Shown here: piece after piece, positions 46,010 through 49,741 of the stretch | Position numbering within the stretch: the first letter of the stretch is position 1 | Layout: every line of letters begins with the position of its first letter | Made by a program: the position numbers and the translations under genes | Source of the DNA: Branchiostoma floridae | Taxonomy: Eukaryota > Chordata > Leptocardii > Amphioxiformes > Branchiostomatidae | Direction: 5' to 3' | Length of the DNA: 64,000 bases | NCBI RefSeq assembly: GCF_000003815.2 | Contig: NC_049988.1 | Coordinates: forward strand, 22,454,461 to 22,518,460 | The notes under the pieces: generated by a model | What the model saw: the letters and a program-made list of their open reading frames with translations, nothing else | Told to the model about the DNA's origin: nothing | The model's database searches: none

Positions 46010-47034
46010 TAAATAGAGTTCACAAAATATCCCCTTGTTGACTACAGTAAACCTTGGGTTCGAAGCCGAGGAGAGACGGCCGGGGAGCTTTGAATTGTGG
46101 ACATTTTGGCTTGATATTGACAACAGTTTATTGACAATAGTTTCCACTTAACACTGTTTCTGACGGGTGACCTGTGCGCTATGAATATAAAATGTCACAA
46201 CATATCTGGTTATTCTACCTGTTACCAACAGTAAACCTTGGGTTCGAAGCCGAGGAGAGACGACCTGGGAGCTCCAGTAGCGAGAGCGTCGGACCGCGGT
46301 CGTTCCTAGCGACGGACTCTGAGAGCGGGATCGCCATCCGCACGCACGTGTACCCGCGGATGGACTCGGACCAGTCCCTGCAGAGTAACGGGAGCGGCGG
46401 TGGGGGAGGGGGGCGCAGACACGTCAGTAAGAAGCACACGCGCGTCGCCCCCGTGTCGACAACAACTCCCTACAACACACGGACTCCTACACTCGGCACA
46501 GGGCCGCTCAAACCACGGTATGTTTTGTACTTCCATATTTTTTCAATGCACGAAATGACCTTGTATCATGGTAGATACGTAAAGGGATTTTCTATATACA
46601 GGCAGATACGGGTCCAATACCGGATCCGGCTGTATTCGTCAGAAATACTGAAGCATCTCTGTACGTATCTACCAGGATACGATGCCATTTCGTGCAGTGA
46701 ATTTTATCTGCATTTTTTAATATATATATATTTTTTTCAAATTAATTGCAACAAAGCAATACAGAGGGCATTACAGTCAGTAATGGTGATGTTGACGATG
46801 TGTGCCTCCATACCGTTGCTACAGGCCTTTGATGCTCGGCAGTCACCTTGTTTGTTTGTTTGTTTGTTTGTTTGTTGTTGACCATGTGTGTACCGTTCCC
46901 ACAGCCCCACGACGCCGGACAGTTCCCGCCCCTCCAGCAGTTCCTCCAACAGCTCCCCCGCGCCACAGCTGCGCCGCCTGGCGGTCGCCGCGCGCCTGCT
47001 GCACTCCAACCGCATGGACACGTCGGAATCGTGA
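18771..47034 (+). CDS. Giant single-pass membrane protein with P-like domains and cadherin-like/tandem-95 repeats (29 exons)
   Basis: Coding exons by eye: 18771-19185, 20911-21104, 21573-21715, 22209-22333, 22723-22901, 23505-23745, 24331-24482, 25092-27008, 27377-27544, 28061-28295, 29102-29218, 29741-29908, 30221-30290, 30521-30726, 31193-31413, 31907-36991, 37499-37789, 38135-38398, 38763-39965, 40320-40512, 41319-41512, 41833-41964, 42271-42536, 42912-43576, 44111-44463, 44896-45157, 45532-45711, 46232-46517, 46905-47034. All phases join, giving 14,055 nt (4,684 aa). Order: signal peptide (1-23), Calx-beta-like module, beta-sandwich modules, two P-like domains (~709-1000), about 18 NDxP-ended repeats (~1050-3700), transmembrane helix (~4205-4228), basic and proline/serine-rich tail. 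Likely a cell-surface adhesion or receptor protein. I do not recognise a named orthologue. Confidence 0.85.
19282..19320 (-). ncRNA. Hammerhead-like motif in intron 1
   Basis: On the minus strand: CTGACGA, A, stem AGATAG, loop CGGATG, stem CTATCT, then GAAACGTC. The core CUGANGA and GAAA are intact and stem II is six perfect pairs. One extra A sits before stem II and stem I pairs poorly, so activity is doubtful. ACGU would form the very short stem III known from Penelope-type hammerheads. Sense is opposite to the host gene. Confidence 0.55.
19321..20910. other. Intron 1, remainder
   Basis: Mostly unremarkable. TAGTAAGAATGTACAT is repeated directly near 20088 and 20106, and a GTTGCAGGTGGTTAATTGAT segment near 19972 is echoed near 20297. 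The 127-residue frame at 20567-20950 leads into exon 2 but has no domain. An undetected small exon here cannot be excluded. Confidence 0.45.
20911..21104 (+). CDS. Exon 2
   Basis: Acceptor ACCAATCCAG; the first two bases complete a D codon with exon 1. It encodes GAISWTCDVTSGRSVAVFHI and ends NTLDVT, a beta-strand-rich stretch with one cysteine. The donor is the weak ACG|GTGATT; it is chosen because it gives phase 0 into exon 3 just before a TGA. Confidence 0.65.
21573..21715 (+). CDS. Exon 3
   Basis: Acceptor TTCCAACCAG, donor AC|GTGAGT. It encodes VVEVSSEGYILTSAEVTHDF and a CC pair followed by RSNTFHNNGGTT. Extracellular, no named domain. Phase 0 in, 2 out. Confidence 0.75.
22078..22119 (-). 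ncRNA. Hammerhead-like motif in intron 3
   Basis: Minus strand: GTCA, TTGACGA, A, AGCTAG, TGGATG, CTACCT, GAAACGTC, TGAC. Stem I (GTCA/TGAC) pairs perfectly over four bases, loop II TGGATG equals that of the copy at 7358, and GAAACGTC is intact. C3 is changed to T and stem II has one mismatch, so this copy is probably dead. The following TCTTATTACCTGGATGTC (22131-22148) is shared with repeats at 43725 and 27230. Confidence 0.55.
22209..22333 (+). CDS. Exon 4
   Basis: Acceptor GGGATTCCAG, donor CAG|GTAAGG. It encodes MTLQTTVDFSAGSGPRLATL, then HWYKQHTSEFYVPATSAS. Phase 2 in, 1 out. Extracellular. Confidence 0.8.
22723..22901 (+). CDS. Exon 5
   Basis: Acceptor TGCTCTTTAG, donor AAG|GTACGT. 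It encodes GTPVVFSLASPSDYGSG, then RLQLDPAAGRVAWGADG and LWSALVVVQDAVTGVK. The pattern (F.L....YGSG.PP.L.LD...G.V.W) resembles the putative-Ig/He-PIG-type modules of cell-surface proteins. GC-rich. Confidence 0.85.
23077..23420. mobile_element. MITE, third copy of the 12528 family (intron 5)
   Basis: Shares GTCAAGTCTGTATGGGGTCC, GGCTCACAAGTGCGTATA, AGAAATTGGACACATATAA, ATGCCAGAGAAGTTACCTGG, GGACAGCCAACTC and TTTTTTCCAGGGAC with the other copies. The left terminus appears duplicated and the right end is lost. A lone terminus is also seen near 49925. Confidence 0.7.
23505..23745 (+). CDS. Exon 6
   Basis: Acceptor TATCTACTTAG, donor ACAG|GTAAGT. It encodes AMQELVLHLHDSAPACHPP, then GQVFSHVVTVTDRDSG and TAGSLPDGWSLIE. 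The G..F...V...D.D, then G.LPDGW pattern fits a He-PIG/CADG-like Ig fold. Phase 0 in, 1 out. Confidence 0.85.
23807..23996. mobile_element. MITE with TACTGTAAATGCA ends (intron 6)
   Basis: TACTGTAAATGCA at 23807 is mirrored by TGCATTTACAGTA ending at 23996; TA bounds fit a Tc1/mariner-like target site. The interior is a palindrome-rich set of TTCGCGGT/ACCGCGAA words, with TTTAATTTCGCGGT twice. About 190 bp, no coding content. Confidence 0.8.
24219..24289. repeat. Perfect palindrome, 35-bp arms, one-base centre
   Basis: Arms 24219-24253 and 24255-24289 are exact reverse complements around a single G. Each arm holds (ATCTGT)n and TATAGCCGGTATACATA. It can form a cruciform in DNA or a 35-bp hairpin in the intron 6 transcript. 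Confidence 0.9.
24331..24482 (+). CDS. Exon 7
   Basis: Acceptor TTTTTTTACAG, donor CAG|GTGTTT, inside a (TTTG)n run. It encodes AENSRSGLLQWTPEADDVGS, then HVVCLEAVDSDLLMSVPQC, finishing the Ig-like module of exon 6 (L.WTP...DVG.....A.D). Phase 1 in, 0 out. Confidence 0.85.
24485..24508. repeat. (TTTG)n microsatellite
   Basis: About six TTTG units that start within the exon 7 donor region. Length changes could affect splicing. Confidence 0.85.
24563..24995. mobile_element. Non-autonomous hAT element with 8-bp target duplication (intron 7)
   Basis: CTTGACAG is present exactly on both sides (24555-24562 and 24996-25003). Ends are TAGTCCTGGGTATCGGTAC and, inverted, GTACCGGTACCCAGCCCTA. An 8-bp duplication is the hAT hallmark. 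The 433-bp interior has many GGTCCGG/CCAGGTCC words and no transposase. The intact duplication suggests a relatively recent insertion. Confidence 0.9.
25092..27008 (+). CDS. Exon 8: cadherin-like repeat and two P-like domains
   Basis: Acceptor CTATCTTGCAG, donor CCG|GTGGGT, 639 codons. First a cadherin-like repeat (YETVLNGISYTNSADRPTEG, then SVTVRVCTDN). Next a convertase P-like (Homo B) domain: SHTLTVSETNKTVGQVIVIV, HSWIGDLKLELEHEG, FAGTDPSGDWTLHVTDLVSG and WALVIHP. A second, more diverged copy has SLILYHPDGTAVVLMEE and AVNGEWRLVVDANVTV, WSVHVA. No protease catalytic domain is present, so these probably serve binding or folding roles. The exon ends in another repeat starting FTEDGGPVSIV. Confidence 0.9.
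27187..27275. repeat. Dispersed repeat tail (intron 8)
   Basis: GAGTAACTGC, then GGATGTCTAACCTTCATCGACC also occur, in the same order, at 43705-43765 (GAGTAACTGCTTTCTGGCAT, TATTACCTGG, CTTCATCGAC). Part of it follows the hammerhead-like motif at 22131, so the family is likely a Penelope-like element or retrozyme. Confidence 0.6.
27377..27544 (+). CDS. Exon 9
   Basis: Acceptor CTTCTGTTGTAG, donor CAG|GTGACA, 56 codons in phase 0. It encodes ADGDLEVLSVQNISRVEHVT, then FTSGQLNISGLSSNDEYLQ, the middle of a repeat (LNISG...S...Y...L) that exon 10 completes. Confidence 0.9.
27545..28060. other. Intron 9, nothing recognised
   Basis: AT-rich with no repeat end or exon seen. Frames on both strands are short and lack domains. 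Confidence 0.5.
28061..28295 (+). CDS. Exon 10
   Basis: Acceptor TTTTACCCACAG, donor G|GTATAG. It encodes VLLTLTYNNAAEEPSSSQRV, then ANDGARQSDVTTVTISV, TRVNDAPHFN and a following TQEDANKFTQVPI. This is a textbook repeat end (YNN...P....R...V.A.DG...SD..T..I.V..VNDAP). Phase 0 in, 1 out. Confidence 0.9.
28296..29101. other. Intron 10
   Basis: Contains a GT/GC-rich simple stretch at 28875-28990 (TGTGTGTGTGTG-like, then GTGCGTGTGCGTGCGCGTGG), otherwise nothing recognised. Confidence 0.55.
29102..29218 (+). CDS. Exon 11
   Basis: Acceptor GTATTTCCAG, donor ACAG|GTAGGG. It encodes FDSIISDNDAGATQGIAIIG, then ADNTNGQWDYLAWPGAY. GIAI.GAD..NG.W.Y is the start of a module I associate with large bacterial adhesins. 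Phase 1 in and out. Confidence 0.9.
29352..29664 (+). repeat. Three partial upstream copies of exon 12
   Basis: One copy near 29352-29400 keeps CTGTCGGCGCTGTCC...GTGCTGAACG. A second begins at 29470 (TATTACAG|AGATTGCTGACGATGAGA) and a third at 29583 (TTGTTACAG|AGATAGCTGACGGC). Both of the latter keep about 85 exon bases through GTGGTACTGAA and then run into TTAACTA and intron-like sequence. None has a proper donor. Confidence 0.9.
29741..29908 (+). CDS. Exon 12
   Basis: Acceptor TTACTATTACAG, donor CAG|GTTGGG. It encodes EIADGVRQPDGTVYRNSTLS, then YFNFLRFIPDPNFSGESTIS and FVAWDLS. The LRF.P..NFSG...ISF.AWD pattern completes the module begun in exon 11. Phase 1 in and out; it is the downstream, intact member of four copies. 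Confidence 0.9.
29945..30110. repeat. Dispersed repeat, also at 50140-50440
   Basis: Shared blocks: GTCCCAATTGGAA/GTCCCAGTTGGAA, CGGGCAG or GGGCAG, GCACTTTTGGGCGTGACCCC, CACCTT.CGGCTC.CGGATAT and a GTTGAAT. Present in introns of two unrelated genes, so it is mobile in origin, possibly a SINE. Confidence 0.65.
30221..30290 (+). CDS. Exon 13
   Basis: Acceptor TTCCTCATCTAG, donor CAG|GTACGC, 70 nt. It encodes GSTSSLNNGDFVNATYTDNT, then GPF. Phase 1 in, 2 out. Confidence 0.85.
30521..30726 (+). CDS. Exon 14
   Basis: Acceptor TTCTATCTCAG, donor G|GTTAGT. It encodes EEHVTVTLTVQSSNDAPTVD, then VVTFTPIDEDVTDPAGD and QNIGIAVTG. It spans a repeat end (SNDAPTV) and the start of the next GIAVTGAD module. 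Confidence 0.9.
31067..31120 (+). repeat. Partial upstream copy of exon 15
   Basis: CCCATAG|GCGCTGACAGCTGTAACGGC, then GAGAGCACGGATAATGGGAC repeats the acceptor and first ~50 bases of exon 15, 126 bp upstream, with substitutions that give TTTGA. It then becomes intron sequence. Confidence 0.9.
31193..31413 (+). CDS. Exon 15
   Basis: Acceptor TATATCTCATAG, donor GGG|GTAGGG. It encodes GADSSNGAWEYSTDNGTAWS, then LRFLPEPDFSGTAFLYYRAW and DFTTGTAGDTG. With exon 14 it forms one unit: GIAVTGADSSNGAWEYS...W...G....S...L....RLRFLP...FSG.A.L.YRAWD. Phase 1 in, 0 out. Confidence 0.92.
31414..31906. other. Intron 15
   Basis: A stretch at 31565-31735 (CATCCGTCTGTCTCGAAAGA, ACTTGGGTTTTTAAGGTG) looks like a dispersed repeat tail. 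No exon seen. Confidence 0.4.
31907..36991 (+). CDS. Exon 16: 5,085-bp exon of tandem extracellular repeats
   Basis: Acceptor TTTGTTGCTAG, donor CAG|GTGGGT, 1,695 codons with no stop. It holds about twelve repeat ends: SNDSPLV, VNDPPEL, TNDSPVL, VNDPPKL, GDNTPVL, NDCAPVL, VNDPPVI, QNDAPTL, VNDPPSI, VNDPPRP, VNDPPEP, VNDPPTL. Two modules early on are of the GIAVV..D..GDWQY type with long inserts. The middle repeats follow FTEGG....V...L.L.D.D, then L.ISG...V..Y...L..VTY.N....P....R.V. The last three are tandem-95 type (G.L....G.L.YTP...F.G....YRVCDS..AC....). Many N-glycosylation sequons. Probably a rod of beta-sandwich domains. Confidence 0.95.
36992..37498. other. Intron 16, nothing recognised
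   Basis: AT-rich; contains TTTGGTAT words twice, but no transposon end or exon is seen. Confidence 0.5.
37499..37789 (+). CDS. Exon 17
   Basis: Acceptor ATGTATTCCCAG, donor GAG|GTAAGG, 97 codons in phase 0. It encodes VSSENDPPRVGSTTVYTEED, then NISDAEDVIDASDVDVTRNV, LTYDAEGDLTYTPPAHFYS and FGIRVCDRDVMQLCTE: one tandem-95-type repeat with the YTP and RVCD signatures. Confidence 0.92.
38006..38083 (+). pseudogene. Decayed copy of an exon 18-like head
   Basis: AAACGACGCCC, CAGCACGTGGAACTGTACGA, AGAC and TGTAGACCTGGGTGTCGTCC align to AACGACGCCCC, CAGTACATAGACATGTACGA, AGAG and TTAGACCTGGGCGCCGTGCT of exon 18, about 130 bp upstream. Frameshifts and a TGA disrupt it. Older than the other exon-head copies. 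Confidence 0.7.
38135..38398 (+). CDS. Exon 18
   Basis: Acceptor TCTCGTCTATAG, donor CAG|GTGGGT, 88 codons in phase 0. It encodes AQIQITVISVNDAPVAPPQY, then LDLGAVLTDTEDANGTVDSV and DRSGKDLIHYQ, a tandem-95-type repeat. Confidence 0.92.
38399..38762. other. Intron 18
   Basis: At 38490-38545 a segment with CGTACGTTTCGATACCTGTC and CTTCTGACTGG looks like a dispersed repeat end. CATTCATTC-type simple repeats precede the acceptor. Confidence 0.45.
38763..39965 (+). CDS. Exon 19
   Basis: Acceptor TCATTCCCCAG, donor AAG|GTTTGT, 401 codons. It encodes repeat ends VNDPPVV and TNDAPDV, tandem-95 signatures (YKPLPGYVGDDSFTYVVCDP), and then a different module: SSGDSLRIVFNEDTNMPPFG, TFTGTW-like AFTGTWVNPRELDITVADVG. 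That module is repeated in exon 24 (NGDTLTIAFDVETDTPP, YTGQWLTASVLVITV). Confidence 0.93.
39966..40319. other. Intron 19, nothing recognised
   Basis: T-rich, no repeat end or exon seen. Confidence 0.5.
40320..40512 (+). CDS. Exon 20
   Basis: Acceptor CCATCACCAG, donor ACA|A then GTACGA. It encodes VGEWTVSVNPVAPCGGFDEL, then QWSPYCLLNAVKDSAHANVT and GNWGLRIPSLT. Extracellular; two cysteines. Phase 0 in, 1 out; this phase fits exon 21 and its upstream copy. Confidence 0.88.
40580..40830 (-). pseudogene. LINE-type reverse transcriptase C-terminal fragment (intron 20)
   Basis: Minus-strand translation reads RRLRFVGQVWRI, then GTRSRGRLKITLRRTIVNYG, KDMG and GQDRTVWRKYAHRVD, with one stop. The pattern RRLR..GHV.R......K.......GKRSRGR.K.........KD........QDR..WR matches the C-terminus of non-LTR retrotransposon ORF2 proteins. 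It is a dead 3' fragment. Confidence 0.75.
40961..41034 (+). CDS. Upstream partial copy of exon 21 with an in-frame stop (possible alternative terminal exon)
   Basis: The acceptor TTCTGTATCCCCAG is identical to that of exon 21, 358 bp downstream. In the phase set by exon 20 it reads TIVIRNDQVDIFALRDQPEY, then FGQD and TAG at 41032-41034. If spliced in, the protein would end before the transmembrane segment and be secreted. The flanking intron (GGTTCAGGAAA..., GGATAGTAAGTG) is duplicated too. It could equally be an unused relic. Confidence 0.5.
41319..41512 (+). CDS. Exon 21
   Basis: Acceptor TTCTGTATCCCCAG, donor AAG|GTAGGC. It encodes TIVVRNDQVDISVLRDQPAY, then GSELVLSLQPALSYQQLLLF and TMETFGPGTNMVK. 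Phase 1 in, 0 out. Confidence 0.9.
41833..41964 (+). CDS. Exon 22
   Basis: Acceptor CATTCCAACAG, donor CAG|GTCAGG, 44 codons. It encodes TSCVNRDSGEQVVSVKRRHV, then NGQGRGRRDTK and PEFTELVLQ. The basic RGRRD stretch could be a proprotein-convertase site in the juxtamembrane half; this is only a suggestion. Confidence 0.88.
42001..42246. repeat. Imperfect (GAT)n microsatellite in intron 22
   Basis: Long run of GATGAT and variants, ending about 25 bases before the exon 23 acceptor. It creates the Asp- or His-rich open frames seen on both strands. Confidence 0.9.
42271..42536 (+). CDS. Exon 23
   Basis: Acceptor CCATACTTAG, donor AG|GTAAAA. It encodes VEATSSPNTSVVPEDAFINT, then AFNRDSLAAVLATASG and YLEQLDGKTPQVLSVVADDA. 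Predicted extracellular, partly helical. Phase 0 in, 2 out. Confidence 0.88.
42912..43576 (+). CDS. Exon 24: last extracellular module, transmembrane helix, basic stop-transfer
   Basis: Acceptor TTTTTCTGGCAG, donor CAG|GTAGGG. Begins with the NGDTLTIAFDVETD module, then a Cys-containing stretch (CVGTHVCGWNASSGSVGICS). The membrane segment WWYYVIISMATVLTCCTLGI, IVYL (43345-43416) is followed by RQKKRAKNG and further basic residues, setting the C-terminus in the cytoplasm. Confidence 0.93.
43705..43765. repeat. Dispersed repeat tail (intron 24), same family as 27187
   Basis: GAGTAACTGCTTTCTGGCAT, GTCTTATTACCTGG and CTTCATCGAC, shared with 27187-27275 and partly with 22131-22148. Confidence 0.55.
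44111..44463 (+). CDS. Exon 25: cytoplasmic tail
   Basis: Acceptor TTGTCCCTGCAG, donor TTG|GTAAGT. It encodes VLVNSRHAPVPVDNIMQRNN, then PRPQKEPRLVSQPAPSVQNS and LLSQTSHPPLVSQQTPSTLL. Disordered, Asn/Gln/Pro/Ser-rich; no domain. Phase 1 in, 0 out. Confidence 0.88.
44896..45157 (+). CDS. Exon 26: tail with duplicated tyrosine motif
   Basis: Acceptor ACTTCATCCAG, donor CAG|GTCGGT. It encodes NAPQPQRLLYETTGDTTS and SAPQPQSLLYETTGEESDP: an APQPQ.LLYETTG unit repeated in tandem. The two LLYETT tyrosines are candidate phosphorylation or adaptor sites. Phase 0 in, 1 out. Confidence 0.88.
45532..45711 (+). CDS. Exon 27: tail, basic then proline-rich
   Basis: Acceptor TTCTTCCTACAG, donor ACAG|GTTCGA. 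It encodes ERRRRPARRKPRSQIPR, then EDPSPEPAAPPPAEDPEVGP and LLKRSSSNSIYSLTT. Phase 1 in and out. The plus ORF in another frame here is a shadow. Confidence 0.85.
45925..46006. repeat. (CT)n(TA)n compound microsatellite in intron 27
   Basis: Forty bases of CT followed by about forty of TA. It generates the RERERER and YIYIYI frames on the two strands. Confidence 0.95.
46048..46092 (+). repeat. Partial upstream copy of exon 28
   Basis: GACTACAG|TAAACCTTGGGTTCGAAGCC and GAGGAGAGACGGCCGGGGAGC repeat the acceptor and first ~45 bases of exon 28, 184 bp upstream. Spliced in, it would read NLGFEAEERRPGS, then FELWTFW and reach a stop near 46150, giving a shortened tail. No donor is seen. Confidence 0.85.
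46232..46517 (+). CDS. Exon 28: tail
   Basis: Acceptor CTGTTACCAACAG, donor CG|GTATGT. It encodes VNLGFEAEERRPGSSSSESV, then DSDQSLQSNGSGGGGGGRRH and TTTPYNTRTPTLGTGPLKPR. Serine- and glycine-rich. Phase 1 in, 2 out. Confidence 0.88.
46849..46877. repeat. (TTTG)n microsatellite in intron 28
   Basis: About seven TTTG units 28 bases before the last acceptor, like the one at exon 7. Confidence 0.85.
46905..47034 (+). CDS. Exon 29: C-terminus and stop
   Basis: Acceptor ACCGTTCCCACAG; CG plus C completes an Arg codon. It encodes PTTPDSSRPSSSSSNSSPA, then PQLRRLAVAARLLHSNRMDT, SES and TGA. The phase fits; the two other frames in this segment are shadows. Confidence 0.85.
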
Positions 47035-48005
47035 CGTAACCTATCCTGAGTCGTCAGAAAGTTGATGTCACAAACGCAATAGTCGCAATAGACGTCACAA
47101 TGAAATAACGTCATAAAGTTCTGGTTGTCACAAAATGGAAGTAGGCTCCACCTTAAGTTTAAAGTCACATACCCGCTGTCATAAGTGTGACATACAAACT
47201 TGTGTCGTCAGAAAGTGACGTCATAATTAATAGTAGTATCCGCCAGAACCACGACGCCACTGAATTGAATCTTCGGAAAGTTGACCTTAAAAAGTCACAG
47301 ACGTCTGCAACAGAATTAAGACATCACAATATTGCTACAAGTTTTAGAATTCGTAATTTTATGGAAGGCTAATTGTCAATTAGAGTACCAATTAGAGTAT
47401 AGCCTGTGAAGAAACCGTCTTAGACACTGCAATAGATCTATTTATATCACAATTATGATGCTTTTGCATTCTATGCTGGTCCAAACGTGCTTTGTATATT
47501 TGACAAGATTAACGTTATATTGCACAGCCTTCCACATACAAGTATTTGATAAATGAAGATGATAACGCTAGACTGTATAGTCGTGCACGCTCACTGAAAA
47601 CCCACTGTAAGATTCGAGATAGCTAAAAATGTAACTTTTGTCAGTGCGAAATAGACAGTCAGTCTTGTACATAGATAATATTATATGAAAATGATTTATT
47701 TGTATTTTATTCAGGTTCTTTTGAGTGACCAGGGTTTATTTGATATGACCCAGCTATTTTGTACACTATTCCATTGCACCCATGCAGTATATAACTTACA
47801 TGTATATATAGGCGCAGAATTCATCATTGTCGTCCTTCGTAACGTATGTTAGTTAAATAATGGCACAACCGCAAAGATGTTGAAATAGTAATTGTTAGTT
47901 CATATTAGGCCATACCGCAACGATTTCAGTTATATATATGGAATTCCCGTACAGAGGGATTCTGGTATGTTTTTTTTATAGAAATAAAGTATTGTCCCTT
48001 TCGGA
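47035..48005 (+). other. Probable 3' UTR of the large gene
   Basis: An AATAAA signal at 47983-47988 in GAAATAAAG is the first good polyadenylation signal after the stop. The stretch before it contains several GTCACAA and GACGTCA words near 47060-47240. Confidence 0.5.
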
Positions 48006-49338
48006 CGATAACTTATAGTTTCAGTGTGTTTTATAGTATTGAATTTTAACTGGGTGAATTCATAGCTTGAGACAATTACTAATAGATAATGGCTTATTAT
48101 CCCACCCGCAATTCTCATTACATATTATTTAAATCAATACCTTTCCTGATCGTTTCTGGCCATTTTCAGTCTAAATATTATAACTTGGTCTCGTTTAACC
48201 CGGTATTCAACCTGATATTTAACATGGGGGTGCCTTGGACATATACCAACAGGGATCTTTCACATTTTTCAAAATCTAATTATTCACTTTTGAATTTGTA
48301 CTTTTTTCTCTGATCAAGAATGTAGGTTTTGTTCGCGGTTCTGTGCCCTGGTTTTCAAACCAAATAACTTAAATCAGAGTGCCTGGGGTATATGTACAAA
48401 TTCATTATTTTGGCATATATCAGTTCAGTTCAGTTTAGTTTAGTTCAGGCATATATCACTTTGAAATAATAGGTTGATTTCATTCTGCTATTTTCAGACC
48501 ACGGTTGGCTATAACGTTTGCCATGTATATATGTGCTTCGTAAGTGTTAGACTTAGAGCTATATCTTTTCCGATTTGGGACTATTTTCAGGCCAAGCATG
48601 ATCTTGTGTGGAGGTTTTAGGCTCTTCTGACCGCAAGTATATTTTTGGGCCATGTTACTGTATTATATAGCTAAATGACTAGTAATTTGGTATTTAAGAG
48701 CTGAGGATATATTCACATATTTGATTTTTACCAATTGAAAATGGTTTATTAAGATCAGAAGTATATACTTTAGTTTCATTCTATGACAGCCAGATATGTT
48801 TAGGATGGGTTTAGCGTTCGAACAAATAAAGGATGGGAATGGGTAATTTGGAAGAGTCCATTTTGCATTGGGTGTTAGAGAGTGAATTTTCATATAGGGG
48901 AAATTCTTTACTACAAATGGTTGATTTTGTAAGAGTCCAAGTCATTAAGGAGCGATTCATTTCACCATGGGGGGATTTTGGAATAGACACAAGGGAGGGA
49001 CCAAGAGAAAGTATCTTTTATATTATGTTGGCTCCCAAAGAAGTGGTAGAGGCTTGTCACGAGCTTTCAACACTTACATCTATACTTCTGACGTATGTTT
49101 CAATGGATTTGTTTTATCTTCTACCTCCCAGCTCAAATTAACTGCTTTTTCAACAAAATTAGTCTGCCTCTTAGAGAAAAACAAAATGCCATTCGTCGCA
49201 CGTCATACCGCGTCATCCCTCCAAATAAGGGCAAATTCGACCTTTCTTCTTCAGACTAATAAGGTCTCATTTGCAGTATTTATGCAGTTTCACAGTTTTA
49301 CACTGCGCGACGGCTGTCTGCAAATCGGTGTCCAAATC
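48006..49338. other. Intergenic, possible dispersed repeat
   Basis: Phrases such as AAATAACTTAAATCAGAGTG, GCCTGGGGTATATGTACA, TTTTCAGGCCA and GTTTAGCGTTCGAACA are echoed near 62200-62340 and 63830, so part of this region may be an old dispersed repeat. No gene is supported; this should include the promoter of the lectin gene. Confidence 0.4.
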
Positions 49339-49741
49339 ATGTCCACGCACGCACAGCCGGTCCTGTCCACTTTCGCCGGTCCCGGCAGCGGCCAAACCAG
49401 TAGACCGCTTCCACAGCCCCCTCCTGTCCACCACCACAGCGGCGCCTCTAGGAGTCGGCTGGAGAGGCAAGGGACGTCTCCAGACACGTACGAAGAGGCA
49501 GAGAGAGTGTACTACACAATCAAAGATCAAGATCTGCCGCCGTCTTTACATGGGGTGGGGCGGCAGCAGGAGTCACCCCACGGGGAGGTGGGAACCAGTG
49601 GGCCGCCGTCCCAACCACCTCCTGTCCATCAGGGTGGTTCCCGCGGGCGTGTCCGCCATGGCAACGGGGCTGACAAGCCGCAAGAAGAGCAAGAAGCGGC
49701 TTCACACACGTACGAAGGCCACGCAACGTACACGTCTGCAG
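49339..49741 (+). CDS. Lectin exon 1: cytoplasmic domain
   Basis: ATG with A at -3. It encodes MSTHAQPVLSTFAGPGSGQT, PLPQPPPVHHHSG, DTYEEAERVYYTIKDQD, then a second similar half: SQPPPVHQGGSRGR and SHTYEGHATYTSA. Two proline-plus-tyrosine halves suggest an internal duplication and possible signalling tyrosines. The frame stays open upstream, so an earlier start is possible. Donor G|GTAGCC, phase 1. Confidence 0.75.

Noticed and set aside
45793-46147. Open frames rich in SLSLSL, YIYIYI or RERERE
   Set aside because: Translations of the (CT)n(TA)n microsatellite.
48833-49141. 102-residue plus frame before the lectin gene
   Set aside because: No recognisable domain; likely chance frame in a possible dispersed repeat.
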